DNA from: Acidimicrobiaceae bacterium
GTDB taxonomy: Bacteria > Actinomycetota > Acidimicrobiia > Acidimicrobiales > Bog-793
Direction of reading: 5' to 3'
NCBI GenBank assembly: GCA_003170375.1
Contig: PMZN01000138.1
Span: 1,370 to 11,343 of the forward strand
DNA length: 9,974 nt
Shown: positions 1-7,320 of the stretch, piece by piece
Layout: every line of letters begins with the position of its first letter
Position numbering within the stretch: position 1 is the stretch's first letter
The notes under the pieces: model-generated
Told to the model about the DNA's origin: nothing
What the model saw: the letters and a program-made list of their open reading frames with translations, nothing else
Database searches by the model: none
Translations under genes and position numbers: made by a program

Positions 1-1056
1 GGAGTGTTCGCCTCCTGGGGGTCGCTCGGGCAACTGACCGGAGCGCAGCCCGGAGCGCTCATAGGGTTTCTCGGGCCGCGTGTCTATGAGGCCCTCTACG
101 GCGACACTTTTCCCGACGGGGTCCAAGTGGCCGAGAACCTTTATCGCTTGGGTCTCGTCGACGCCGTGCTCGCGCCGGAAGCCCTCTCGGAGATAGCGGC
201 CCGGGCACTCGACGTGATGTGCACCGCGATCGACGAGGTTCCTGCCGCGAAGGCACCGCCTGAAGAACCGATCGATGACGTTCCTGCATGGGAGTCGATC
301 GAGCACACCCGCAGGCCAGAGCGCCCAGGGGTGGAGGAGCTCCTCCGTGCCGCATCGCATTCGGTGACGATCCTGAGCGGCACCCAGGAGGGCGAGCGCA
401 GCGGTGGTCTCATCCTGGCCATGGCCAAGTTCGGGTTGGCGCCGTGCGTAGTCGTTGGGCAGGATCGCCTCTTTCCCCGGGAGGGTCGGCCGCTCGGGCC
501 CGACAGCCTTCGCGAAGCACGGCGGGGAATGAGCCTGGCCGCCGAGATGGGGCTCCCGTTGCTCACGATCATCGACACCCCTGGGGCCGCCCTGTCCAAA
601 GCGGCAGAGGAAGGCGGGCTTGCAGGGGAGATCGCTCGATGCCTGGCCGACATGGTGACGCTCCCGGTGCCCACGGTGTGTCTCCTGCTCGGAGAGGGGG
701 CGGGCGGCGGCGCCCTCGCTCTTCTGCCTGCCGACCGCGTGGTGGCCGCCCAGCACGGATGGGTGGCACCGCTGCCTCCGGAGGGTGCCTCGGAGATCCT
801 CTACAGGACCGTCGAGCGCGCCCCCGAGCTCGCCGCAGCGCAAGGCGTGCGTTCGATCGACCTCGCTGCTGCGGGCATCGTCGACCGGATCGTGCCCGAA
901 CGACCGGACGCGGCCGAAGAGCCGCGGGAGTTTCTCGGGCGCCTCAGCAGGGCTCTCGAGTTCGAGCTGACCTCCCTGATTCACCGGGACAAGGCCGAGC
1001 GTCTGGCCGCAAGGTACGAACGCTACCGAAGCCTGGGCCTACATCCAAAGCCATAA
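1..1056 (+). CDS. Fused AccD/AccA-type acyl-CoA carboxyltransferase, 3' part
   Basis: The reading frame is already open at base 1, so the true start lies upstream; the GTG at 4 reads as an internal valine. 351 residues are visible. The first ~60 match the end of an AccD (beta) domain: [27 protein letters not shown] would be the familiar 'GGV-AS... EPGALIGFAGPR' stretch (4-90), followed by '[12 protein letters not shown]'. A Pro/Glu-rich linker (about codons 75-110) leads into an AccA (alpha) domain with [12 protein letters not shown] (553-588), the glycine-rich oxyanion motif [18 protein letters not shown] (691-744) and [12 protein letters not shown] (772-807). In this family the two halves build the active site that moves carboxyl between carboxybiotin and an acyl-CoA. 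Biotin carboxylase and biotin carrier are not in the window. The stop lies 22 bp before the amidohydrolase start, so co-transcription is likely. Malonate decarboxylase beta/gamma subunits share this fold and are an alternative. The family call is firm; the acyl-CoA substrate is unknown. Confidence 0.85.
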   Translation, partial: GVFASWGSLGQLTGAQPGALIGFLGPRVYEALYGDTFPDGVQVAENLYRLGLVDAVLAPEALSEIAARALDVMCTAIDEVPAAKAPPEEPIDDVPAWESIEHTRRPERPGVEELLRAASHSVTILSGTQEGERSGGLILAMAKFGLAPCVVVGQDRLFPREGRPLGPDSLREARRGMSLAAEMGLPLLTIIDTPGAALSKAAEEGGLAGEIARCLADMVTLPVPTVCLLLGEGAGGGALALLPADRVVAAQHGWVAPLPPEGASEILYRTVERAPELAAAQGVRSIDLAAAGIVDRIVPERPDAAEEPREFLGRLSRALEFELTSLIHRDKAERLAARYERYRSLGLHPKP

Positions 1057-1078
1057 ACGAGAAGGAGTTTCGTACAAC

Positions 1079-2191
1079 ATGCTGCAGCCCATCGAAGTCA
1101 GGAAGGTTCTTCTTCAGAAGGTGACCGACGCGTCAGGTTTGGAGGAGCTGATCGACAAGGGCGTCTTCCGGGCCGATGACGTGGTCGGTGTCGTCGGGAA
1201 GACCGAGGGCAATGGCGGGGTCAACGACTACACGCGCCTGCTCGCCGACCGCGCGTTCCGGGAGGTCCTCGTGGCCAAGGGGACCCGTAGCTGGGACGAG
1301 GTCAGGCAGATCCCGCTCGCATGGTCGGGCGGCACCGACGGTGTGCTCAGCCCTCACGCCACGATCTTCGCGAAGGTTCCCGCCCAGAGCGCCCCGGTCA
1401 CCAATGAGCCCCGCCTGTCGGTTGGCGTTGCGATGAGCGACCCGATCCTGCCTGAGGAGATCGGTCGGACGGCCATGATCGAGAAGGTCGCAGCCGGTGT
1501 ACGCAAGGCGATGGAATCGGCCGGAATCACCGATCCGGCGGACGTGCACTATGTCCAGACCAAGACGCCACTTCTCGTCCTCGACACCATCAACGACGCC
1601 AAGCGCCGAGGCCACAAGGTGTGGACCGAGGACACCCTGGAGTCGATGGACCTGTCCAACGGAACTGCGGGGCTCGGGATCGCCGTGGCGCTAGGTGAGA
1701 TCGAGATGCCGACAGACGACCAGGTGATGAACGACCGTTCGCTCTACTCGTCGGTCGCGTCGTGCTCCTCCGGAGTTGAGCTTGACAGGGCACAGATCGT
1801 CCTGGCCGGCAATATCCGGGGGATCGGCGGCCGGTACCGGATCGGCCACTCGATCATGGAAGACGCCCTTGACATGGATGGGGTCTGGCAGGCCATCCGC
1901 AACGCGGGCCTCGACGACCTTCCCGCCGACTGCCCCCATCCGCGCCATCTGAAGGGGCGACTCGTCAACTTGTTCCTCAAGTGTGAAGCCGACCCCTCTG
2001 GTCACGTTCGCGGCAAGCGCAACATCATGCTCGACGACTCCGATGTCCACTGGCACAGGCAGATCAAGGCGTGTGTTGGTGGCGTAGCGGCCGCGGTGTG
2101 TGGAGACCCTGCCATCTTCGTGTCGGTGTCGGCTGCTCACCAAGGCCCGGCCGGCGGCGGTCCTGTGGTGGCGATCGTGGACCTGGGATAG
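1079..2191 (+). CDS. Ring-opening amidohydrolase (barbiturase / cyanuric acid hydrolase family)
   Basis: 370 aa, the usual full length for the AtzD/TrzD/barbiturase family, which hydrolytically opens oxidised cyclic amides (barbiturate to ureidomalonate, or cyanuric acid to carboxybiuret). The fold is three similar domains, each with a Lys-Ser pair, and all three sets are visible: [16 protein letters not shown] (K41) with [13 protein letters not shown] (S83); QTKTPLL (K162) with [21 protein letters not shown] (S230/S231); [16 protein letters not shown] (K301, or K292 just before) with [16 protein letters not shown] (S349/S351). The 'LDDSD' and '[10 protein letters not shown]' signatures near the C-terminus are also present. 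ATG at 1079 is preceded by GAAGGAG (1061-1067), spacer 11 nt, slightly long. Motifs alone do not separate barbiturase from cyanuric acid hydrolase. The neighbouring molybdenum hydroxylase, AllFGH-like genes and NCS1 permease favour barbiturase or a related pyrimidine-type ring; this part is inference. Confidence 0.9.
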   Translation: MLQPIEVRKVLLQKVTDASGLEELIDKGVFRADDVVGVVGKTEGNGGVNDYTRLLADRAFREVLVAKGTRSWDEVRQIPLAWSGGTDGVLSPHATIFAKVPAQSAPVTNEPRLSVGVAMSDPILPEEIGRTAMIEKVAAGVRKAMESAGITDPADVHYVQTKTPLLVLDTINDAKRRGHKVWTEDTLESMDLSNGTAGLGIAVALGEIEMPTDDQVMNDRSLYSSVASCSSGVELDRAQIVLAGNIRGIGGRYRIGHSIMEDALDMDGVWQAIRNAGLDDLPADCPHPRHLKGRLVNLFLKCEADPSGHVRGKRNIMLDDSDVHWHRQIKACVGGVAAAVCGDPAIFVSVSAAHQGPAGGGPVVAIVDLG

Positions 2192-2207
2192 AAGTACCAG
2201 CCAAGAC

Positions 2208-2230
2208 AGTCGGGCCCGGTGGGCCCGACT
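2208..2230 (+). terminator. Perfect 10-bp GC-rich stem-loop after the amidohydrolase gene
   Basis: AGTCGGGCCC (2208-2217) and GGGCCCGACT (2221-2230) are exact reverse complements around a 3-nt loop GGT, beginning 17 nt after the amidohydrolase stop. This is the strongest inverted repeat I found between genes. The following bases, CTCCATTTCAG, hold only a run of three T, so it is not a classical intrinsic terminator. It could be a partial terminator or attenuator, or a 3'-end stabiliser that keeps amidohydrolase message above the downstream genes. Confidence 0.5.
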
Positions 2231-2250
2231 CTCCATTTCAGAACTGGAGA
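2230..2250 (+). promoter_or_regulatory. Hairpin covering the allH ribosome binding site
   Basis: TCTCCA (2230-2235) pairs with TGGAGA (2245-2250) around a 9-nt loop. The 3' arm contains GGAG (2246-2249), the only good Shine-Dalgarno sequence before the DUF2877 gene, five bases ahead of the ATG at 2255. Folding would hide the ribosome binding site. The hairpin directly abuts the larger stem-loop and shares base 2230 with it. A six-pair stem is weak, so a regulatory role is only suggested. Confidence 0.35.
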
Positions 2251-2254
2251 AATG

Positions 2255-3103
2255 ATGTCGCATCAGCAGGTGTCGCCAGCGTGGGCGAGCACTGCTGTCG
2301 GCGAGTTGCTATGCGGTCCAGGTCAGGATGCAATCGTCCTCGCGTCCACCAGGGTGGCTTCCTACCTCAGCGTGTCGGAACCCGGGTCGAGCACTGCTGT
2401 GGTGGCGCTCTTGGCCCAAGGAGCTGTCCGCCTGCCGATAGGCGTCAGCGTGGCATCGGGGAAGCTGCCGGAGGCCGGGAGCAGCGTTCGGATCGGTGAT
2501 GGTTCGATTGTGGCGCCTGACCACGTTTGGCGGCCGGTGCGCTGGTGGGACCCGTGTCCTCACATATCTGCCGATGACCTGTTCCGGCGCGGATCGGATC
2601 TCCTCGAAGTGATCGGGGAAGAGCCAGATTCCACGTTCGGGCTGCCACTCGCCGACGCGCTGGGTGTGGCCGTTGGCCTGGCGGGAGGGGACATCGGAGC
2701 GGCTCTGGAAGTGATCGGACTTGGCCCGGGCCTCACGCCTGCTGCCGACGACGTCGTGGCCGGGGCGCTGGCCGTGCTGGCTCTCGGTGGCCGGCTCCAC
2801 GAGCGGGCCAGAGACGCGATCGATGCACGCGCTCGCACCCATACCACAGCCCTGTCAGCTGCGTTATTAGCTGCGGCGGGCAAAGGACACGTGATACCGC
2901 AGGCCGCAGCCGTGCTCACCGTCCTCGCGGCCGGCGGACCATCGGCCAGGCTCAGGTCGGCCGTGACAGAGCTGTTCAGTGTCGGAGCGACGTCCGGCCA
3001 CGATCTGTGTGCCGGCATGGCGGGTATCCTCGCTGGAGCCGAGTTGGAGGGATCGATCCCTTCCGCCGGCGAGGCCGCCACGAGCACGAGGAGCCCGCGA
3101 TGA
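2255..3103 (+). CDS. allH: DUF2877 protein, AllH (YlbF)-like subunit of oxamate carbamoyltransferase-type complex
   Basis: 282 aa from ATG 2255, close to E. coli YlbF/AllH in length. The family signature IGLGPGLTPAADDVVAG lies at about residues 154-170, followed by RTHTTALSAALLAAAGKGH (about 204-222) and GATSGHDLCAGMAGILAG (about 245-262), all typical of DUF2877. In E. coli this protein works with FdrA (AllF) and YlbE (AllG) as oxamate carbamoyltransferase, converting oxalurate and phosphate to oxamate and carbamoyl phosphate. Start choice: GGAG at 2246-2249 gives a 5-nt spacer to ATG 2255; the adjacent ATG 2252 would be too close, and GTG 2219 lies within the stem-loop. Its stop overlaps the next start (ATGA). 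No signal peptide or membrane segment is seen, so it is cytoplasmic. It carries two consecutive TTA leucine codons (2864-2869), unusual for this GC-rich window. The family is confident; the carbamoyl donor used here is unknown. Confidence 0.85.
   Translation: MSHQQVSPAWASTAVGELLCGPGQDAIVLASTRVASYLSVSEPGSSTAVVALLAQGAVRLPIGVSVASGKLPEAGSSVRIGDGSIVAPDHVWRPVRWWDPCPHISADDLFRRGSDLLEVIGEEPDSTFGLPLADALGVAVGLAGGDIGAALEVIGLGPGLTPAADDVVAGALAVLALGGRLHERARDAIDARARTHTTALSAALLAAAGKGHVIPQAAAVLTVLAAGGPSARLRSAVTELFSVGATSGHDLCAGMAGILAGAELEGSIPSAGEAATSTRSPR
3088..3093 (+). promoter_or_regulatory. Ribosome binding site fixing the fdrA start
   Basis: GAGGAG lies 6 nt before ATG 3100. This supports starting FdrA at 3100 rather than at the upstream ATG 3007, whose extra 31 codons translate to a basic, unconserved peptide inside the DUF2877 gene. 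The family's N-terminal pattern (a basic 'RRG-YRDSV' segment) begins just after 3100. Confidence 0.75.
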
Positions 3104-4590
3104 GTACCCGGGTCGAGCTTAGACGTGGCATCTACCGCGATTCGGTAGTCCTGATGCAGGTGAGCCAGGCCGTCGCTGCATGTCACGGTGTCGCAGCTGC
3201 GATCGTTGCCATGGCTACGCCGCTCAACCTTGAGATCTACGAGCGGCTGGGCTTCGACCCCGCAGCGGTGGAGGGAGCCTCCCCCAACGATCTGCTTGTC
3301 GCGGTGCGGTGCGAGGACGACGCGCTCGATGCGGCAGCGGCTGAGCTGGAGCGACAACTGGCGCCGTCGGCGAAACAGCAGAGCGATGGGTTCGGATCAC
3401 CCCCTGCCCCTCGGACTCTCGCGTCCGCGCTTCGCCGTGGCGGCTCCCTGGCGCTGATCTCGGTGCCGGGTCAACACGCCTTCGTGGAAGCGATGGACGC
3501 CATACAAGCGGGCGTCTCGGTGATGCTGTTCTCCGACAACGTGCCCCTCGAGCAGGAGATTGCGCTCAAGGACGAGGCGGCGCGCCACGACGTGCTGGTC
3601 ATGGGCCCCGACTGCGGGACCGCCGTGGTAGGCGGGCTCGGCCTTGGGTTCGCCAACGCGCTCCGTCCTGGCCCGGTCGGCATCGTGGCCGCGTCGGGGA
3701 CCGGTGCGCAGGAAGTCACATGCCTGCTCGACGCCGACGGTGTCGGTGTCACCGCCGTGCTCGGAGTGGGCGGGCGCGATCTGTCCGCCGCCGTCGGCGG
3801 CCGTTCGACGCTCGCTGCCATGAAGGCGCTCGATGAGAATGCCGCCACAGAGTTCATCGTCGTGCTGTCGAAGCCTCCCGACCCCAAGGTCGCCGAACGG
3901 GTGCGCGCCGCGGCCGGGCGGCTGAACACCCCGTCACTGGTGGCGTTCGTCGGCATGGGACAGGGCGACCTCACCGCCGCCACAGCGAAGATCCTTGTGG
4001 CGCTGGGCAGGTCTCCGACAGCACCGCCGGAGTGGCCGGCACCCTATGAGCGGGCCCCTCGGCCCGGTTTCGTCCGCGGCCTGTTTTCCGGGGGGACGCT
4101 TTGCGACGAGGCCATGGCGATCGCCGCAGAGTGCTTGGGGCCGATCGCGTCCAACACCCCTCTCCAAGCGGCGTGGGCTCTCGGTGACGACTCGCAGGCG
4201 CCGGGCCATCTCATGATCGACTTCGGTGACGACCGGCTGACCGCGGGAAGGCCACATCCGATGATCGACCAGTCGTTGCGCCTCGAACGGATCGCGCGGG
4301 AGGGTGCCGATCCTCAGTGCGCGGTGCTCCTTCTCGACGTGGTCCTCGGCTATGGAGCCCATCCGGACCCGGCTACCGAGCTCGCGCCGGCCGTTGCCGC
4401 CGCCCGCGACAGGGCGCAGCGCGGCGGCCGCGACCTTGCCGTCGTCGTCTCGCTCGTCGGCTCGCGGTCCGACCCGCAGGGTCGCGACGCCACCGCCGAG
4501 AGACTGGCTGCAGCCGGCGCGAGCGTTCATTTGTCCAACGCCGCTGCTGCGCGGACAGCGGTGGATCTCGTCGAGGGAGCAGGCAGATGA
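3100..4590 (+). CDS. allF: FdrA protein, AllF-like subunit of carbamoyltransferase complex
   Basis: 496 aa, with the architecture of a succinyl-CoA-synthetase-like protein. The N-terminal region has RRGIYRDSVVLMQVS (residues 8-22) and MATPLNLEIYERLGF (38-52). A variable linker at about 86-105 precedes the nucleotide-binding-fold domain with SVPGQHA (121-127), MGPDCGTAVVGG (168-179) and GPVGIVAASGTGAQEV (191-206). The C-terminal half has GLFSGGTLCDEA (337-348), AGRPHPMID (392-400) and LLDVVLGYGAHPDPA (421-435), all FdrA hallmarks. The catalytic-histidine GHAGA loop of true succinyl-CoA synthetases is not seen. FdrA was first named as a suppressor of a dominant-negative ftsH allele; it is now assigned as AllF of oxamate carbamoyltransferase with YlbE and YlbF. 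The start overlaps the allH stop by ATGA, and the stop overlaps allG in the same way, so all three are probably translated in step. The gene order here is H-F-G, whereas E. coli has F-G-H. Confidence 0.9.
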   Translation: MSTRVELRRGIYRDSVVLMQVSQAVAACHGVAAAIVAMATPLNLEIYERLGFDPAAVEGASPNDLLVAVRCEDDALDAAAAELERQLAPSAKQQSDGFGSPPAPRTLASALRRGGSLALISVPGQHAFVEAMDAIQAGVSVMLFSDNVPLEQEIALKDEAARHDVLVMGPDCGTAVVGGLGLGFANALRPGPVGIVAASGTGAQEVTCLLDADGVGVTAVLGVGGRDLSAAVGGRSTLAAMKALDENAATEFIVVLSKPPDPKVAERVRAAAGRLNTPSLVAFVGMGQGDLTAATAKILVALGRSPTAPPEWPAPYERAPRPGFVRGLFSGGTLCDEAMAIAAECLGPIASNTPLQAAWALGDDSQAPGHLMIDFGDDRLTAGRPHPMIDQSLRLERIAREGADPQCAVLLLDVVLGYGAHPDPATELAPAVAAARDRAQRGGRDLAVVVSLVGSRSDPQGRDATAERLAAAGASVHLSNAAAARTAVDLVEGAGR

Positions 4591-6014
4591 TCGAGCTTGA
4601 CGAATCGCCCACGATGGTCACAGTCGGCGCCTCCTTGTTCGCCGATGCGCTGAGCGCGCAGGTCGCTTCGCCGCTACAGGTGCAGTGGGCTCCGCCCGTG
4701 CCGGGAAGCGACGCCGACCTGGCGGTCATCGCAGCCGATGGCCGGACGCACGCTGCCAGCGCCGAGTCGGTTCGGCGGCTCACCGCCGCCAGTCCACGTT
4801 GGGTGGACGTGGTCCCTGCCCGGGAGGCACTGGGCCTCGGGCCCCGGGAGTTCCTGCACGCTGGACCACCGGTCGCCTGGGCCGATGCGTCCGGTCCGAT
4901 TCGTGGGGCGCTGGCTGGCGCCATGATTTACGAGGGGCTGGCCGAGAACTTCGAGGAGGCCGGGCGGATCGCCGCTCAAGGTGGCATATCGCTCGAGCCT
5001 TGCCACTCGCGCTCAGCGGTGGGCCCGATGGCCGGCGTGGTCAGCGCGTCTATGCCGGTGTCGGTGATCGAGGACGAGGAGAACGGTCGGCGGGCGTACT
5101 GCACCTTGAACGAGGGTCTCGGGAAGGTCCTGCGCTACGGGGCGTACTCGCCGGAGGTCATTGACCGCCTTCGCTGGTTGGAGCGGGTGCTCGCCCCTCT
5201 GCTGGGTGCAACCCTCCGCAAACGGGGGCCCGTTGACGTGCGCAGCCTCATCGCCCAAGCTCTCCAGATGGGCGACGAGTGTCACAACCGCAACCGTGCC
5301 GCCACGTCGCTGTTGTTGCGGGAGATCACGCCCGACATGCTCGAGAGCGGCGCCCGCAGCGAGGACATCGTGGCGGCGTTCCGGTTCATCAACGGTAACG
5401 ATCACTTCTTCCTCAACCTCTCCATGCCGGCCGGCAAGGTTGCCGCCGACGCCGGACGCGACATCCCGGGCTCCACCATGGTCGTTGCGATGGCCCGCAA
5501 CGGGACCGAGTTCGGCATCCAGGTCTCGGGCACCGGGGACGAGTGGTTCACGGCCCCCGCACCGCCGGTGAAAGGGCTGTATTTCCCAGGGTTCGGGCCC
5601 GAGGATGCCGGCCTCGACATCGGTGACTCGACGATCACCGAGACGACCGGGATCGGCGGTTTCGCCATGGCCACGGCGCCGGCCATCGTGCTCTTCGTGG
5701 GCGGCGACGTGTCAGACGCGCTGGAGAACACGCTGCGGATGTACGAGATCACCCTGGCCGAACATCCCTTCTACAAGGTGCCAATACTAGGGTTCCGTGG
5801 CACACCGACAGGCATCGACGCGACGCTCGTCGTGCGAAGCGGAGTGCTGCCCGCCGTCAACACCGGAATCGCTGGCCGCGAGCCGGGCGTGGGCCAGGTA
5901 GGAGCGGGCCTCGTCGTCCCGCCGATGTCGGTGTTCGTCGATGCCGCGCGGGCGCTCGCCCGGCGAGCGGCGCCACAGGGAGCGCCTGGGCGCTCGGAAT
6001 CGAGGAACCAGTAG
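4587..6014 (+). CDS. allG: YlbE / DUF1116 protein, AllG-like subunit of carbamoyltransferase complex
   Basis: 475 aa, somewhat longer than E. coli YlbE (about 420). Conserved DUF1116 stretches in order: RGALAGAMIYEGLAE (106-120), GPMAGVVSASMPV (146-158), CTLNEGLGKVLRYGAY (172-187), GDECHNRNRAATSLL (229-243), GNDHFFLNLSM (270-280), AMARNGTEFGIQVSG (301-315) and ITETTGIGGFAMATAPA (360-376). The Cys/His/Asn-rich GDECHNRN motif and GNDHFFLN are likely active-site or metal/phosphate-contact regions (inference). The last ~20 residues are Arg/Gly/Ser-rich and look like an unconserved tail. ATG 4587 overlaps the fdrA stop (ATGA) and follows GGGAG (4575-4579) at 7 nt; a start at the longer upstream frame position 4317 would lie deep inside fdrA. 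ATG 4614 is a possible alternative nearer the family's usual N-terminus. Expected partner of AllF and AllH in carbamoyl transfer to phosphate. Confidence 0.88.
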   Translation: MIELDESPTMVTVGASLFADALSAQVASPLQVQWAPPVPGSDADLAVIAADGRTHAASAESVRRLTAASPRWVDVVPAREALGLGPREFLHAGPPVAWADASGPIRGALAGAMIYEGLAENFEEAGRIAAQGGISLEPCHSRSAVGPMAGVVSASMPVSVIEDEENGRRAYCTLNEGLGKVLRYGAYSPEVIDRLRWLERVLAPLLGATLRKRGPVDVRSLIAQALQMGDECHNRNRAATSLLLREITPDMLESGARSEDIVAAFRFINGNDHFFLNLSMPAGKVAADAGRDIPGSTMVVAMARNGTEFGIQVSGTGDEWFTAPAPPVKGLYFPGFGPEDAGLDIGDSTITETTGIGGFAMATAPAIVLFVGGDVSDALENTLRMYEITLAEHPFYKVPILGFRGTPTGIDATLVVRSGVLPAVNTGIAGREPGVGQVGAGLVVPPMSVFVDAARALARRAAPQGAPGRSESRNQ

Positions 6015-6829
6015 TGAACGACGTCTTCAAGTATCGTGCTCCTACCTCACGCGCGGAGCTGTTCGGCATGTTGGCGGCCCACGGCGAGGGCGCGAAGATC
6101 TTGGCGGGCGGTACCGACCTGCTCGTCGACATCCGCAGCGGGCTCGTTCGACCCGAGCTCGTGATCAACCTCAAGAAGGTCGAAGACTTCTCAGAGCTCG
6201 CGTGGAGCCAGTCCGAGGGGCTGATAATCGGGCCCGCTACGACCGTCAACGATGTTCTCCACGATGCCAAAGTCCGCGATTCGTACCCGTTGCTCGCCGA
6301 CTGCGCCCTCACGATCGCCTCCCATCAGCTCCGCAATCGGGCGACGGTGATAGGCAACATCGTCCACGCCTCTCCCGGTGCGGACATGGCGCCCGGGCTC
6401 CTCTGCCTGGGCGCCCGGGTCCAGATCGCCTCCCAGCGGGGCCAGCGCGAGGTCCCCCTCAAGGACTTCTTCACCGGGGTGAAGAGGACTGTTCTGAGCC
6501 ATGACGAGATCGTCGAAGCCATCACTGTGCCCACCAGCACGGCGCGGTCCCGCGGTTCGTACCGCAAGCTGAAGCGGATCGATGGCCATGACCTCGCCTT
6601 GGTCGGCGTCGCCGTCACGAGCACAGACGGCGCCGTGCGGGTGGGGATCGGCTCGGCCGCCCCCACGCCGTTGCTCATAGAGGGGCTCACCGACGAAGAC
6701 CCGGCAGATGCGGTGGTGGCCGCGGCGCGGGATGCGATCCGTCCCATCAGCGACCTGCGGTGCAGCAAGGAATACCGGGAGTACATGATCGAGGTCTTCG
6801 TCCGCAGGTTGCTCGAGGAGGTGCGGTGA
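6014..6829 (+). CDS. Molybdenum hydroxylase FAD-binding medium subunit (CoxM/XdhB-like)
   Basis: 271 aa, normal for the medium subunit of three-subunit xanthine dehydrogenase / CO dehydrogenase-family enzymes. It should hold FAD and carry electrons from the iron-sulphur subunit to the final acceptor. The two flavin-contact motifs are present: AKILAGGTDLL (27-37) and RATVIGNIVHASPGADMAP (about 109-127; the usual form is T-I-G-G-N, here V-I-G-N). The C-terminal DLRCSKEYREYMIEVFVRRLLEE matches the CoxM C-terminal domain. The start is GTG at 6014, sharing one base with the allG stop (TAGTG), with GAGGA (6002-6006) 7 nt upstream. The stop at 6829 overlaps the start of the next subunit (TGATG). The tight coupling to allG suggests that hydroxylase and carbamoyltransferase act in one pathway. 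Confidence 0.92.
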   Translation: MNDVFKYRAPTSRAELFGMLAAHGEGAKILAGGTDLLVDIRSGLVRPELVINLKKVEDFSELAWSQSEGLIIGPATTVNDVLHDAKVRDSYPLLADCALTIASHQLRNRATVIGNIVHASPGADMAPGLLCLGARVQIASQRGQREVPLKDFFTGVKRTVLSHDEIVEAITVPTSTARSRGSYRKLKRIDGHDLALVGVAVTSTDGAVRVGIGSAAPTPLLIEGLTDEDPADAVVAAARDAIRPISDLRCSKEYREYMIEVFVRRLLEEVR

Positions 6830-7320
6830 TGTGGATGTCAGTTGAGGTCAACGGTCACATCTACGAGCGCGAGGTAACCGAGCACTGGACCCTGTTGCGC
6901 TTTCTCCGGGAGGACCTGGAGTTGACCGGGACGAAGGACGGCTGTTCGGCCGGCGAGTGCGGCGCCTGCACGGTGATGCTCAACGGTGAGGCCGTGAACG
7001 CGTGCATGGTCCTAGCGGCGGAGGCCGATGGCGCGACGGTCGAGACCATCGAGGCGGAAGCTGTCGACGGCGAGCTGTCAGAGATCCAGGCGGCTTTCGC
7101 CCGGAATTACGCGGTGCAGTGTGGTTATTGCACTGCCGGGATGGTCATGTCGGTCCGGGAGCTCCTGCGACTCAACTCCAAGCCGACTGTGGCCGAGATC
7201 AAAGAGGGTATCGAAGGCAACCTCTGCCGATGCACCGGTTACCAGCAGATCATCGAAGCTGTGCTCGACGTGTCGGGTCAGATCAACAACGGAACCAGGG
7301 GGGGATTGAAATATGTCTGA
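6829..7320 (+). CDS. Molybdenum hydroxylase [2Fe-2S] small subunit (CoxS/XdhC-like)
   Basis: 163 aa from ATG 6829. All eight cysteine ligands of the two [2Fe-2S] clusters are present: the plant-ferredoxin-type set C39, C44, C47 (GCSAGECGACTVMLNG) with C59, and the helical-domain set C98, C101 (QCGYCTAGM) with C133 and C135 (GNLCRCTGYQQI). The glutamine just before C98 is the residue that normally contacts the molybdopterin cytosine dinucleotide. The subunit passes electrons from the Mo centre to FAD. GAGGAG (6815-6820) lies 8 nt before the ATG; the in-frame ATG at 6835 is a minor alternative. The longer in-frame start at 6760 is inside the medium subunit gene and adds no conserved sequence. 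The stop lies 8 bp inside the next gene. Confidence 0.95.
   Translation: MWMSVEVNGHIYEREVTEHWTLLRFLREDLELTGTKDGCSAGECGACTVMLNGEAVNACMVLAAEADGATVETIEAEAVDGELSEIQAAFARNYAVQCGYCTAGMVMSVRELLRLNSKPTVAEIKEGIEGNLCRCTGYQQIIEAVLDVSGQINNGTRGGLKYV

Noticed and set aside
288..1124. 278-codon + strand frame overlapping the carboxyltransferase
   Set aside because: The translation is Arg/Gly/Ala/Pro-rich low-complexity sequence typical of an out-of-frame reading, while the other frame carries AccD/AccA motifs.
2208..2230. Classical Rho-independent terminator
   Set aside because: The stem is perfect but only three T follow at a distance, so full termination is not supported; it is kept as a weaker terminator or attenuator call.
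2071..2499. 142-codon + strand frame spanning the amidohydrolase-DUF2877 gap
   Set aside because: It reads out of frame through two well-supported genes and the stem-loop, is Arg/Gly-rich, and has no motif.
3007..3099. Longer FdrA start at ATG 3007
   Set aside because: The extra 31 codons are basic and unconserved, overlap the DUF2877 gene widely, and lack the strong GAGGAG site that serves ATG 3100.
4317..4586. Longer YlbE start at 4317
   Set aside because: The added 90 codons are Arg-rich shadow sequence within fdrA; ATG 4587 has the ATGA overlap and a GGGAG site.
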